A stretch of 64,000 nucleotides of DNA from positions 31,654-95,653 of the forward strand of contig JAWPHD010010249.1 of the NCBI GenBank assembly GCA_037043455.1. The letters are read 5' to 3'. This document shows positions 18,611-30,480 of the stretch, one piece after another. The translations under genes and the position numbers were made by a program. Below the pieces are notes generated by a model. The model worked only from the letters and a program-made list of their open reading frames with translations. It searched no databases and had not been told where the DNA came from. The stretch is from Cyrtodaria siliqua. Its lineage: Eukaryota > Mollusca > Bivalvia > Adapedonta > Hiatellidae. Within the stretch, counting starts at the first letter, position 1. Each line of letters begins with the position of its first letter.

Positions 18611-18898
18611 ATGGAAAACACTGAGAAAATTAAAAACATTTGCCAATTTCTCAAAGTTGGAGATCACGAACCTTGTAAAAATAAACCAACAAAAGATTCA
18701 AACTACTGCAGTTTGCATAAATTCAGAATAAAGCAAAGTAAAGTTGTACCATGTCTAAAATGTGGAAAAGGTACAAGTGCAAAATATCAAATTTGTGTTG
18801 GTTGTGGTGCTCATATAGTTAGATTAAGACATAGATACTGGGAAGTAGTAAAGCCGTATATTGTTGAATGTATTAGACTGAGACATATAGAAATTTGA
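18611..18898 (+). CDS. small double zinc-finger protein
   Basis: 95 residues with two potential metal sites: C11, C22, C33, H36, then C48, C51, C62, C65 (a zinc-ribbon-like C-x2-C pair of knuckles). The C-terminus is basic with repeated RLRH. It is the outermost gene at the polymerase end, 43 bp from the TIR, and divergent from PolB. It is likely a DNA- or RNA-binding early regulator, or a host-interaction factor; no family is recognised. The E2 copy (25175-25460) is frameshifted. Confidence 0.75.
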   Translation: MENTEKIKNICQFLKVGDHEPCKNKPTKDSNYCSLHKFRIKQSKVVPCLKCGKGTSAKYQICVGCGAHIVRLRHRYWEVVKPYIVECIRLRHIEI

Positions 18899-18941
18899 TT
18901 TTCTAGTAAAAAATCATATTTTATTATATTCATGTTTATTC

Positions 18942-19202
18942 GTTGATTTGGGTGTAATTTTGATAACAAATCAACAAATTTGTTTTGTATTAAAGAAACA
19001 TTTTATAATTTTGATAACTTATAAAAAAAAATTAAACTTGCAATCTTCACTACCCCTATTTTAAAAAAGTTTTATAAATCAAGTAAAATCACCATTTCAT
19101 GGTGATTGTGAATTAATACATATATATGTAAATTGGGTGTTACCGGATCAGGATCGAGCGAAGCGAGATCTCTGAGCCGGGACACCCTATTTACATATAT
19201 AT
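18942..19202. repeat. E1 right terminal inverted repeat
   Basis: Reverse complement of 4601-4861, the same 261 bp in length, with the same terminal hairpin (19120-19202). It is followed by the ATTTC target duplication at 19203-19207. The 43 bp between this TIR and the zinc-finger gene resemble the matching end of element E2, so homology extends inward beyond the TIR. Confidence 0.9.
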
Positions 19203-19207
19203 ATTTC

Positions 19208-20379
19208 AGCAAGAAATTTAGACAGCAAAACAGTGATTCTTAGCAACATTTTGAGTAGTATATTTAAACATTTGAAAAGGAGTTAAGTGCAGCCACATGG
19301 CACCTTCTTGTATCAACTGCATTTTTAGAAATTTAGAAAAAAATACAGCAAGAAGGTGCCAAGTGACGTATGACTCATTTTAGCGCTCTTGGAATATCAT
19401 TTTAGCACTCTTGGAATATCATTCTTCATGGGCAAGACACTTTTCCTTAGCCTCGTCCGTCGGATGGAGACGTAAACCGGGCGGTCCCGAGTATCGGTCT
19501 ATCCTCCGAGCACGTAAAAGAACCATAGGAATCTATTCGATAATAAGAGTAGGGCAGGTTCCTGGATTCCTATGTATCCTTCCCCTATCTCTGGGGGCGG
19601 CTCTAAATAACCTATACTGTGTTGATGAGCCGTTAAACAACATATTCAATTAATTGGAATATCATACATACAGCTATGTAACGGACGCAAAGACGTGTCA
19701 TATGACAAACGACACCTAAATGATCAGCAATGGAATATTTTAACAGATTGTCTATGATTATCTTTTGTATCAAACAACTTTATTCTAGTGCAATAAACAC
19801 TCCTGTTTTCAACGTTCATTACCATACATAAACCGCGTACATAACAACTCGACGTGCGGAAAATCTATGAAACTATCAAATTATTTGACAGGCATTAATC
19901 TGGAAATCCATGAATACCAGTAGCAACTCCTAATAAATCCACAACTTCACTTCAAATAAGGAACGTATTCTACTGCTGGTGAAAATGAAAATATTAATAA
20001 CTAAAACATGAGCAATGTTTAATGATACAATTTCCCGATGTACAACTCCATACAAAAGGATTAACTAAACAATAGTCATTCTCTAAAAAAGAACATGTTT
20101 CTAGAGATTTTTTCATATAAGAAACTTAGACATTACATTGTAAGAAAAACTATACAGTATACATTAGTGAAGAAACAGCACGGTGCTCCGAACAAGACAA
20201 GTACTTACAGAATGAACATTGCGCATGAACAAAAGTCATTTTCAAGGATGGAGTTCCATTACGCAAAGAAGCAATAAACGAAGCAGTTCATTTCACACAC
20301 TTTTAGACCATCTACTTGTGGAAATGTGTTTGTACAAATTACAATTTATTATTCTTAAGACTGATCAAAGTGTATCCGT
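19208..20379. other. spacer right of E1 with a ~230-bp dispersed repeat
   Basis: No gene is supported. The segment 19415-19650 recurs in inverted orientation at 22105-22335 (shared phrases include accgggcggtccc, cctccgagcacg and gttaaacaacat). Its 3' end resembles widespread molluscan SINE-like repeats as I remember them. The rest is AT-rich and featureless. Confidence 0.5.
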
Positions 20380-20540
20380 GGCTGGGGTGTTCTCGGTGTT
20401 GCATTGTAAACCTTCTCGCCTCACCGCTGCGGGTTCTAATCCCACTGGGAGCTCGACTTGTAAGTAAGGAAGTGTCGATTATTTCGGACGGCAGGAGGTG
20501 TAACAACACTGGGTTTAACCACAACAATTCGACCTAACAT
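20380..20540 (+). repeat. SINE-like fragment with RNA polymerase III B-box-like motif
   Basis: A ggttctaatcc motif at 20432-20442 matches the tRNA B-box pattern with one change. The downstream part (20455-20510, gtaagtaaggaagtgtcgat) recurs imperfectly on the opposite strand at about 61815-61880, so this is a dispersed family. The A box is not convincing. Confidence 0.35.
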
Positions 20541-20899
20541 GTGTTGAAAATGGCGTAAAACGCCATACCTGAACAAGAAAAGTCATAGTATACAATCTAT
20601 ACTATGACGACGAGCGGCAATAAGGATAAATATTGTAGTATATAGTATATACTGTACATGTATTTATTTTAATGCATATTGTGTGCGTTTTTTGTGTAAA
20701 ATTAATAGTGAGTTCAATATGGTAATAATATGATCAAATGTATCTATATTTTTATGTTCATGCTGTACAAAAAAAACACATTATTGATGTGCAAAAATAA
20801 AAACTGTATGTACAACTCTGTAAGTGTACGGTCCCTGCCAAGACCTGAACATGGATGGTTTTTCTCGAAAGAAAAGCGTGTTTCTTTACACTACAGAGA

Positions 20900-21965
20900 T
20901 CGCCCAGCCATATAGTGTATATAGTGACCAGTGAAGCGTACATTTGCTGTAACCCGCGTTTATGAATATAGTTAATTGTAAATTCCATTTTCTGTTTACA
21001 TGTTGTTTTCTAATAAAATTCCAAGGATATTTTGTATACGTGTATGAGTTTGTTATAATGCGTGTGAATGTGATTTATACTTCACTTCTCAAAACGCAAA
21101 TAATCGCGAGGTGTTCCATTAAAGTAATGTTTTAGCGGAAGAGCGTGACGTCATAGCTTCTTTATAATATTTTTGTGTGTAGAAGCGACCATTTTACTTC
21201 ACATGTTCAAAGATAGAGAGAGAGAGAGACGTTGACATTTTGGAGTTATGCAAGTAATTGTAAGTAGTAAATGTGTTTTAATATGCATACAATTTACAGT
21301 GTCTTCTATTGGACGTGCCATTGAGTTTAGATTGTTTGCCAATTTTATATAAAGTCTAAACTCAATGTTTCTATCAATATTGAATTATAGTATAAATATT
21401 ACGGCCGTGATAACCTCCATCGTCCTACTCTTACGGTTGTTCTATTTTTACCTGCGTGTCTAGACACTCCGCTTATTTTATGTAGGTCAGTCCGTGACAA
21501 CACCCACTGCAAATGTCTGCAAGCCTATGTTTAATTTGACACGTCCAATAGAAGACAATGTAAATTGTATGCACATTAAAACACAGTTTCTACTTACGAT
21601 TACTTGTATTTGCCAAACTCCAAAATGTCATCGTCTCTCTCTCTCTTCGAACATGAGAAGTAAAAATTTAATGGCCGCTTCTCCGCACACAAATAAGGAA
21701 GAAGCTATGATGTCACGCTCTTCCGCTACTACATTACTTTAATGAAACATCTCCCGATTATTTGCGTTTTTCCCAGTGAGGTCTAAATTACATTTAAACA
21801 CATTATAACTAACTCATACACATATACAAAACTTCCTTGGAATTTTATTAGAACAAAACATATTTCACCTCGATTCCAAAACGTATACAGAAAATAACTA
21901 TATCCGTACACGAGGGGTACAGCAAATTTACGCTTCACTGGTCACTATATACGCTATATGGAATC
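20900..21965. repeat. large imperfect palindrome (fold-back), arms about 435 bp
   Basis: The left arm (about 20900-21335) and right arm (about 21525-21965) are reverse complements, with substitutions and small indels, around a spacer of about 190 bp. Both arms carry a GA/CT microsatellite and a cacgctcttccgct-type phrase. I see no transposase frame. It could be a fold-back element or two head-to-head copies of one repeat. Confidence 0.7.
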
Positions 21966-22104
21966 GTTAATTAGGTCAAACCTAATCTCAATAATAGAGC
22001 GTTCTAATGATTTCCATACACAGTAATTAGTTAACTGAATTTACATATTCATGAATAATAACGCTCTATGAAAAGGACCAATTTTCCATTTGAGCAACTT
22101 TCAT

Positions 22105-22335
22105 TCAATTGAATTAAATGTTGTTTAACGACACATCAACACAGTATAGGTTATTAAGAACCGCCCCAGAGAGAGGGGAACGATACATAGGATTCCGGGA
22201 ACCGTGCCCTACTCTTATTATCGAATAGATTCCAATGGTTCTTTGACGTGCTCGGAGGATAGACCGATACACGGGACCGCCCGGTTTACGTCCCCATCCG
22301 ACGGACGAGGCTAAGGGAAAAGTGTCTTACCTAAG
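22105..22335 (-). repeat. second copy of ~230-bp dispersed repeat
   Basis: Inverted relative to 19415-19650, with the same core phrases and an estimated 85% match. Its pairing with the other copy brackets the large palindrome at 20900-21965. Confidence 0.6.
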
Positions 22336-24828
22336 AATACACCGACGAAACAAAATCAAGCTGAAAAAGGACCAATTTTCCATTTGAGCAACATTCATTC
22401 AAACGAGAGGCCGGAGATATTGATGAAAATAATTAAAAGTGCTATAACGAACATCAGGAACGACAAGTTATAGTAAGAAAAGAGGAAAAGAGAGCCAAAG
22501 GAAGATCCTACCAAATACGTAGCAACATGAAATTTACTAGCAATGATCACGAAACCATGTTCAATAGTAAGCGAACAGGATTATTCCAGATAATTGTATG
22601 GTTATATAATATAATTGTATTATATTCCAAATGAAATTTATTAATCTATTCATTATACATAATTTGCTCATTCCAGTTGTGTTTTCATTACTTAATGATA
22701 TACTCATTAAGTGACAAACACGCAGTCTGTCTTTTATAGGACAAAACTAAGGGTGTTAGAGGATCTTGTAAAATATCCACATGTCTATTTATAAATACAC
22801 TGTGTGTTCATCTTAAGATATGATGAAATAAATAACGTCATGCAGATAGCTGTGGTGGGCAGAACTGGACCCACTCTTCATTCATGTATACCATATCTAA
22901 ACAACACGACTTAGAAATTATCAATCGTACTGGTCGTACATAGCTCTTGTAAGCACCTGTTAGTTACACCCTAATCCATTGTTCAGTTGAAACCAATTCA
23001 CAATGTCCATGATATATTCTGGTAACCCGGAAAAGCGTGCCATTTTTAAGTGGCCGCTAGAGGGCGTCCGGAAGGGCCGTTTAGTAAGTTTAGTTTTGTG
23101 CTAATGCATGTAAAGGTATAGGTCTATCTCTTTAAAGAGCAAAGTTGTTTAAGGGTCCTTTCGTGTAGATTTTAATACTGCGCATGTTGTCACGTGTGTC
23201 ACGGACTGAACGGGGGAAATAATGGTTTGGGCGTAATGTTTGCTATAAAAGCCATTGTCTTCTAGTTTTGGCCGGGATTGCTTGATAGTTGCTTTGTTTG
23301 GAGCAGAAGTTGGACGGCGAAATTCACAGGCAATATGTGGTCAGTATTTATTTCATGAAATGTTATCGTACATTTGTATTCAGTGGGCGGCGCCATCTTG
23401 GTTGGCGGTTACGACATCCGGTTAGCTTTTATGTTTCTCAACATTAACTTGAGACTAGCATATGATTTTGAAGTTACTTTATTAGATGTAATTATTGTAA
23501 TTGATCGTTAATTGTAAAACAATATTAATTGCAGGTTATAGAATCGACAACCCCCTGGACACGAGGTGGGCCCGTTATCAGTCCTCACTGGAGGAACATC
23601 ATCCACAACCTCAGTGGAGGTTAATCATCATTATATCGCGTCAGCAACCCTTATAGAAGGCATTTGATTGGATTCGCGCATCTTCATCTTCATGAGCTCT
23701 CGCGCATCACCTTCATCGCGCATCACCATCATCGCGCAAGACCATAATTCTTGTGCACATCAACATTGTTATAACTTTAACAACACTTTAGTGTCGTATA
23801 TAGTCAGTCGACACATTCAGTATTTGTGATAATACTAAGAACGTCTTAACGTTCATGAGAACAGTCTTTTCATATTTCATCTGTTAATTCGCTTTTTTTT
23901 TTTTGTTGATAATTGTATATATGTTTAACATATTTTAAAAGTTGCATTAAACTTATGTAAATGCATTCACCGTCATTGATTCTTTCCTGAGTTAGCCCCA
24001 ACCACTAGGGTCATCTTGCGACAGGATCACTCTCATATAGCTAGACAATGGAATTCTCTTGTTTTACCGGCAATAAAATGCATTTAGTGCCATTAAGATA
24101 TCACGATGTTTTAGTTGGAAACAGTTGGTCAAAACATACCGGGCAAACGTAAAGGTGTCAAAATCAGGAGATAAAGTAAACTGGCTGCATGTTCAATGTA
24201 TCAAAGTTAAATAGCTGTCAAGAAAATCTCTGTGAAAGACAGCTTTTCAGAATTTACTTTTCTGACCACTAACGTACAACCATTCAGTCACCCGAAGGAA
24301 AGCTCAGATAACTTAATAGCCAGTTATTGACAGTTTCTACGAAATCAAACTGCAATTATCAGTACCAACAAAGAATGACCTTGTTAAACTGTGCACAAGA
24401 TGAATCTTTCCAGAAGAAGTCTGAAAACCATGAAAGACAGAATACCAATTCCTGACTAAGACAACGAGTACGAAATAGAATAAATATAAAGTAACAGCCA
24501 GTTGATGTACTTTAAAAAGCGTAATCAACAGTTAATGTTTGAAACATGTGCAGTGTGTGTTGAATTTGTTTAATGTCAAATGGATTAACAAGTGTAATAT
24601 AAATACCTATTATTATTATTACAAAATGGAAGTGTAAATTTGTTTTATTCTTAGCAAAACGTTTTTTCTAAAGACTGCAACTCAGTTTTCTGCAAGTGAT
24701 TGACTTAGATTTTCTATTGAGTAAACGTAACATATAAATATTTAGATTTAGTATTGGGTAAATGTACCATATGACACAATATGTGCTGAAAATCATAATA
24801 TTGGTAAATGCCAGAAGGAGCCCAATGC
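22336..24828. other. intergenic, no supported gene
   Basis: No coding region is supported. A more G/C-rich stretch at 23040-23720 includes a TATA-like gctataaaagcc at about 23243, a CTCF-like motif at 23051-23071, and a short array of gcgcatcacc/catc phrases near 23675-23750. It might be a promoter or an old LTR, but I find no matching boundaries. The remainder to E2 is AT-rich. Confidence 0.4.
23051..23071 (+). promoter_or_regulatory. CTCF-like motif
   Basis: The phrase ccgctagagggcg within this span closely resembles the conserved bilaterian CTCF core (CCRSYAGRKGGCR style). It sits in a locally G/C-richer, possibly promoter-like segment. A single motif match is weak evidence of occupancy. 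Confidence 0.35.
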
Positions 24829-24833
24829 CATGC

Positions 24834-25128
24834 ATATATATGTATTTTGGGGGTTCTGCTGTAATTTTCGTCTCACCATGTTTCGCCTCAAATTACAGCA
24901 GAGCGACCACAAAATACATATATAATAAATCACCATGAAAATGGTGATTTACTTGATTTATTAAAACTTTTTTAGAATAGGGTAGTGAAGATTGTAAGTT
25001 TAATTTTTTTTAATAGTTATCAAAATTACACCAAAAATAGTCTGCGTTTTTTGTAATATAATTATAAAATGTTTCTTTAATTCAAAACAAATTTGTCGAT
25101 TTGTTATCAAAATTACACCCAAATCAAC
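24834..25128. repeat. E2 left terminal inverted repeat with terminal hairpin
   Basis: 295 bp. The outermost ~92 bp form a hairpin with arms of about 35 nt and a few mismatches. The inner part (from aatcaccatgaaaatggtg) is homologous to the E1 TIR, but the terminal hairpin sequence is almost entirely different from E1 apart from the first 11 bases or so. Confidence 0.88.
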
Positions 25129-25174
25129 GAATAAACACGAATATAATAAAATATGATTTTTTATTAGAAAATCA

Positions 25175-25460
25175 TTAAATTTCTACATGTCTCAGCCTAA
25201 TACATTCAACAATGTATGGCTTTACTACTTCCCAGTATCTATGTTTTAATCTAACTATATGAGCACCACAACCAACACAATTGATATTTTGCACTTGTAC
25301 CTTTTCCACATTTTAGACACGGTAAAACTTTACTTTGCTTTAATCTGAATTTATGTAAACTGCAATAGTTTGAATCTTTTGTTGTTTTATTTTTACAAGG
25401 CTCGTGATATCCAACTTTGAGAAATTGGCAAATGTTTTCAATTTTCTTAGTGTTTTCCAT
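25175..25460 (-). pseudogene. zinc-finger protein, frameshifted E2 copy
   Basis: Homologue of 18611-18898. The first 61 residues keep the CCCH set and the first C-x2-C pair. A two-base deletion near 25288 shifts the frame so the last Cys pair and basic tail are lost; translation would stop early at 25251. It is divergent from the PolB pseudogene across 70 bp. Confidence 0.8.
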
Positions 25461-25530
25461 TTTCTTTTTCTTGTTATAATAAATATTTTTTTATATTAAG
25501 AAAAAAAAAATAATAATATAAATTACAAAA

Positions 25531-28500
25531 ATGAGTACTGAAGACGTGAAATACATTTTACAATTACACCGGGAAGGAATAATTAATGATGATCAGCTTA
25601 GAAAGATGGCAGATGCTCTTAAAGAAGTTCCAAAGGAAACTTCAAAAGAGGTTAAATCTCAAACATTAGAAAATTTACACAAGAGACGACGTGCTAAAAA
25701 ACAACGTAAACGAGAAAAGCAGAAATATGATCAATTACAAGAAAATGTTATGAATGAACAAAAGCAGAAATATGCTAAATTACGAGAAAATGTTATAAAT
25801 GAACTAAAACAAGTTTTTAAAGATAGAAAATTAAAACTGGTTGACAAACCAATATGTGGCTATTTCAAAGCATACGAGATATCTGCCGAGAAATACAAAG
25901 ACCCTCAAAAACTATTTCGTGATAAGAAATCCATTATCACAAAACAAATAAGCAAAGAGCTGACAGAGATGAATGGATTAAAGTTTCAATTAGGTCTCAC
26001 TGTAAATCTATTCAAAGATGATGGTGCTACCAAAAAATACACCAAAGCAGTATTACACAGCGAACAAAATGCAATCTTAAACTCTGAAAAAATAAATGAG
26101 TTTACGATGAATCATCTGCATATATACAAGAGAGCCTTGAAAGATTTACAAACACAGCATCAGGATTGGAGATTGATTACTGTGTTAAGTTTTAATTGAA
26201 TATTGCAAAGTATGAACCATTAAAAGGTTCTTCATATATATTCCTCTACCTGACAAGAAAGCAATAATTAATGTCAAGAATGAAGATAATAAGTGCTTGG
26301 AAGTGGCATTGGTGTCTGCTTTGTGGCCTGATAAAATAATCCAAATAGGATATCTAGTTATAAGAAACGTATGGGTAAGTTAAATATGGATGGTATTGAC
26401 TTTCCCACTCCAATTTCTCAAATTCCAAAAGTAGAGAAACAAAACAACCTTGCTATCAACGTTTATGGACATATCATAACAGGAAAAAATAAAAAGGTAA
26501 CTGTTTTTCCATATAAAATATCAGAACAACCAAAAGATATTGAGCGAATTAATCTGCTCTTAATATCTGAAGACATTGAGGCTGAAAAAGATGATTCAGA
26601 GAATGATCCAAATAATGAAGAAGGAATTATAGATGACAACTATAACCCTGATGATTATCCCGACGAACCAACAAAAATAACAAAATATCACTATTGCTGG
26701 ATTAAAAATCTGAATAGACTACTCTATGACCAAAACAAACATAAAGGTCAAACTTACTTCTGCGATCGTTGCCTTCACGGCTTTTCTGGGAAAGGACTAC
26801 TTACCAAACACAAAGAAGACTGTGATGGTATCAACAAAAATTCTTGCAGAATAGAAATGCCGCAAAAAGGTAAAAATCAAATAAAATTTAAAAATCATCA
26901 AAATCAGATGCATGTGCCTTATGCAATATATGCTGATTTTGAAAGTATAATCACACCACAATTAAAACAATTTGGAAAGAAATCTGAAATTCAAAATGTA
27001 CACGAAGCTTGTGGTTTTGGATACCATGTTGTTAGATTTGATGGGAAAGCTGAAGAATCTGTTATTTACAGAGGTGAAGATGTTGTTGAAACGTTTTTAA
27101 AACATCTAGAATGTGAGAAGAGCAACATTAATAATATATTTGCTCACCCAAAACCATTGATCATGACACAACAAAATGAGGAAGATCATGAAAAAGCAAC
27201 ACAATGTTGGATATGCGAGAATGAAATATGTAGGAAAAACGGCAAAAACGGTACAGTAAGAGACCACTGTCATTTTACAGGTGAATATAGAGGTGCAGCA
27301 CATAAAAACTGTAACCTGAAACTGAAAATAAAACCAAATAAAACAATCATACCTGTTGTATTTCATAACCTCAAAGGATATGATAGTCATCTCATCATGC
27401 AAAAAATACATAAAATGTTAGGTAATATTACATGCATCCCAAACAATGCTGAAAAATACATATCATTTAGCATAGGACAACTTAGGTCCTTGGATAGCTT
27501 CAGTTTATGGCTTCGTCTCTGGAAAAATTGGTTGATGCAACAGACAAATCTGATTTCAAAATTACCAAAAATCAGTTTGGAGAACAAACAAATTTACTTT
27601 TGCGGAAAGGTGTTTACCCGTATAAATATATGGACAGTGTAAAAAGATTTGAGGAAACATAATTGCCACCTATAGACAAGTTTTACAGTAGTCTCACAGA
27701 TGAAAGTATAAGTCTCGAAGATTACAAACATGCTCAAAAAATATGGAAAGAGTTTAACTGTAAAACTCTTGGAGACTATCATGATCTCTATCTAAAAACT
27801 GATGTAACTCTGTTAGCAGATGTGTTTCAAACTTTTAGAAAAACATGTATGAGTGCATACAAGCTTGATGCTTTACATTACTATACAGCACCTGGATTAG
27901 CTTGGGATGCTTTACTTAAAAAATCAGGGATAGAATTAGAACTTTTGACAGACATTGACATGCACTTATTCATAGAAAAAGGTATGCGTGGTGGAATTAG
28001 TATGGTATCAAAACGATATGCCAAAGCAAACAATCCACATGTAGCTAATTATAACACTGAAGAGAAAAACAACTTTTTAATGTATTTTGATGCAAATAAT
28101 CTTTATGGGTGGGCAATGAGTCAGCTACTTCCATATTCTGGCTTTAAGTGGGTGAAATTAGAAACCTTGCCGGAGCCAGAGGAAGGAAAAGGATATATTC
28201 TAGAAGTTGATTTGGAATATCCTAAAGAACTCCATGAAGCTCACAATGACTATCCACTTGCACCGGAAAGATTAGCAGTGAAAAACGAATGGTTGTCTGA
28301 ATACCAGATAGGTTTACTGGAAAATAATAGCATGATAAATACAGAACAACTAGTCCCCAATCTTATGGACAAAGAAAAATATGTGTTACATTACAAAAAC
28401 CTGCAACTGTATTTATCTTTAGGCATGAAACTAAAGAAAATACACAGAGTAGTAGAATTTAATGAAAAACCATGGATGGAATCATATATTCGTTTAAACA

Positions 28501-30480
28501 CAGAACTTAGGAAAAAAGCTAAATCACAATTTGAAAAAGATTTTTACAAACTTATGAACAACTCTGTGTTTGACAAAACAATGGAAAATCTACGCAAGCG
28601 GACTGATATAAAACTAGTCAGAACTGACGGCTCTGAAAATGAAAAGATAAGAAAAATACTAGCCAAACCCAACTTTAACAGGCGTATAAAGTTTTCAGAT
28701 GAATTGTCAGCAATACATGTAAACAAAACAAAATTAACATTAAACAAACCAATCTATGTTGGGATGTCAGTATTGGATTTATCAAAGTACATGATGTATG
28801 ATTGGTACTATAATACCCTAAAGAAAAGGTACGGAGATGACTGTACTTTATTATACGGAGACACTGACAGCTTGCTGGTAGATATCAAAACAGAAGATGT
28901 GTACAAAGACATGGCTGAAATGAAAGATGAGTATGACTTGCTTCTTTTCTTGATTTAGATCTCTCGATTGAATATGGTAAAATAATTAGCAAAATCTATG
29001 ACAAGAGAGATGATTTTATTTTTGACATTGTTAATTATCCCCACTTGGATGGGGAAGTTCCCCGAGCAACTTCTTATGGGGTGTATCTGTCTCATCTTAT
29101 TCGTTTTTCTAGAGCTTGTACTCGAGTTGAGGACTTTAATGATCGTAATCTTTGTATAACTAAAAAGTTACTCAGTCAGGGTTACCGTTACCATAAACTT
29201 CGTAAAACCTTTGCAAAATTGTATTATCGTAACCCTGATCTTCTTTCTAAATATAAGAGTAATTTAAGGACTCTTCTGCGACAAGGACTATCACAACTTG
29301 ACTTCTATGGTGATGTGATTTATAAACTTCGTAAGATTCTTGGTCATGATCACTTTCATACTATCTTTGTTAAACTTGTTAACAAGTTTATCAAAGAGAT
29401 AAACTTGTTAACAAGAAGATAAACTTGTTAACAAGTTTATCAAAAGAGGTTATGACCCTATCATTTTGCAACGTACTGCATGCTTGGTGGTGGACCCTTT
29501 TACAGTTCGCCACTATGCTTTCCTCTTTAATTGTACGATGACCGGACAGGGTATGGACCCTATGATGACGCATACCTAAAGCCCATTGGGACGGTGGCGT
29601 TTGATGTTTGTCCATGATCTATCTTGTCGTGCCCTTAATGATTTATTCTCTTACTGCTCTGGCTTCTGCCAAGTCATTGAGTACCTTCATTGTGGCTTTC
29701 TAGGCTATTGTTTTTTTGTATTATATTTACACGAGCATTTCTGTGTTTTACTTATATTGCCTATTGATGCTGCCTTGTTGGTTAGAGATTAGATCATGGC
29801 GGGGATTTCTTTATTTACACTGTCCTGATTTAATGGGATGACAGTAGGGTAAGTGTGAGGTTTGGTGCACCCTAGAACCGGTTTAAACCCCCAGTGGCCT
29901 ACTTTGCCACTGACCGTTCCAAGGCGGTAGCCCTATTGTCAACCTTTTTTGTTTGTGTTGTCTTTTGCATTTAATATTGCCTTTGCCTTCTTGTTTGTCT
30001 GTTTGCGTGTTTGTTTCTGTGTTTTGTGGTTGACTGTCCTCCTTGAATGCTACTTTCCCTGTCCGATCTTTTTGTATTTCTTTGAGTGATTATCCGCAAA
30101 ACCATCCACTGCACGATGATACAAATAAAAAAGTAATAGGCAAGATGAAAGATGAGTGTGCTGGTGTTGTTATAGCTGAGTATGTTGGATTAAGACCCAA
30201 ACTATATTCTATTTTGAGAGCGGATGAGCAGGTTATTAAGAAAGCAAAGGGTGTAAACAAATATGTAGTAAAAAAAACATATAAACTTTGAGAACTACAA
30301 GGATGCATTGTTTGGCAAGAAAAAATACACCCATGAAATAAATATGATACGCTCAATAAAGCATCAGATATATGGTATAACAGTAAACAAAGTAACACTG
30401 TCACCATTTTACTCTAAACGATACATAGCACCAGACGGTATTAAAACTGATGCACATGGATTTTATAAAAAAACTTATAA
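25531..30480 (+). pseudogene. POLB: family B DNA polymerase, broken E2 copy
   Basis: Readable pieces at 25531-26199, 26371-27642, 27663-28958 and about 30085-30480 align in order with the E1 polymerase. Breaks: loss of frame around 26195-26390, a frameshift near 27500, a stop near 27660, a LINE insertion (about 28943-30085) just after the Pol C motif, a frameshift near 30280, and a disturbed C-terminus near 30470. Exo I DFE, the zinc fingers, Pol A DANNLYG, Pol B NNSVF and Pol C GDTDS are still legible. Pol B reads VFDK where E1 reads VFGK, so a key glycine is changed. This copy has only one unit of the ~70-residue segment that is duplicated in E1. Confidence 0.93.
28943..30085 (+). mobile_element. 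5'-truncated LINE-like retrotransposon inserted in E2 PolB
   Basis: Begins within the C-terminal domain of a reverse transcriptase protein (29045-29422: ATSYGVYLSHLIRFSRA, GYRYHKLRKTF, LYGDVIYKLRK-type motifs) and runs through a 3' UTR to a tttttgtattt tail. It matches the copy at 60520-61755 almost throughout. The same 3' UTR recurs at 56518-56907 (plus) and at 51650-51910 and 53180-53345 (minus). PolB coding resumes directly after the tail. The target duplication is at most about 3 bp (ttg) and uncertain. The clade is unassigned. Confidence 0.85.

Larger units (their letters stand above)
4601..19202 (-). mobile_element. Polinton/Maverick element E1 (14.6 kb), nearly complete
   Basis: The element is bounded by 261-bp terminal inverted repeats (4601-4861 and 18942-19202) and flanked by direct repeats ATTTC (4596-4600, 19203-19207). 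It encodes the Polinton hallmark set: a protein-primed-type family B DNA polymerase, a retroviral-type integrase, a FtsK/HerA-type ATPase, a double-jelly-roll-type major capsid protein and a penton-like minor capsid protein. Several small membrane or coiled-coil proteins accompany them. Taking the polymerase end as the left end, the element lies on the minus strand. Two TIR mismatches and mostly open genes suggest recent insertion. Breaks are a stop in the integrase and frameshifts in the fiber-like, 192-aa and acidic-protein genes, so it looks non-autonomous today unless helped in trans. I see no adenain-type protease. Confidence 0.93.

Noticed and set aside
22760..24030. Possible solo LTR (TATA-like site, ATTAAA signal, ending in ACA)
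   Set aside because: No matching TG start with a convincing target duplication could be found, and no primer binding or internal retroviral sequence is present.
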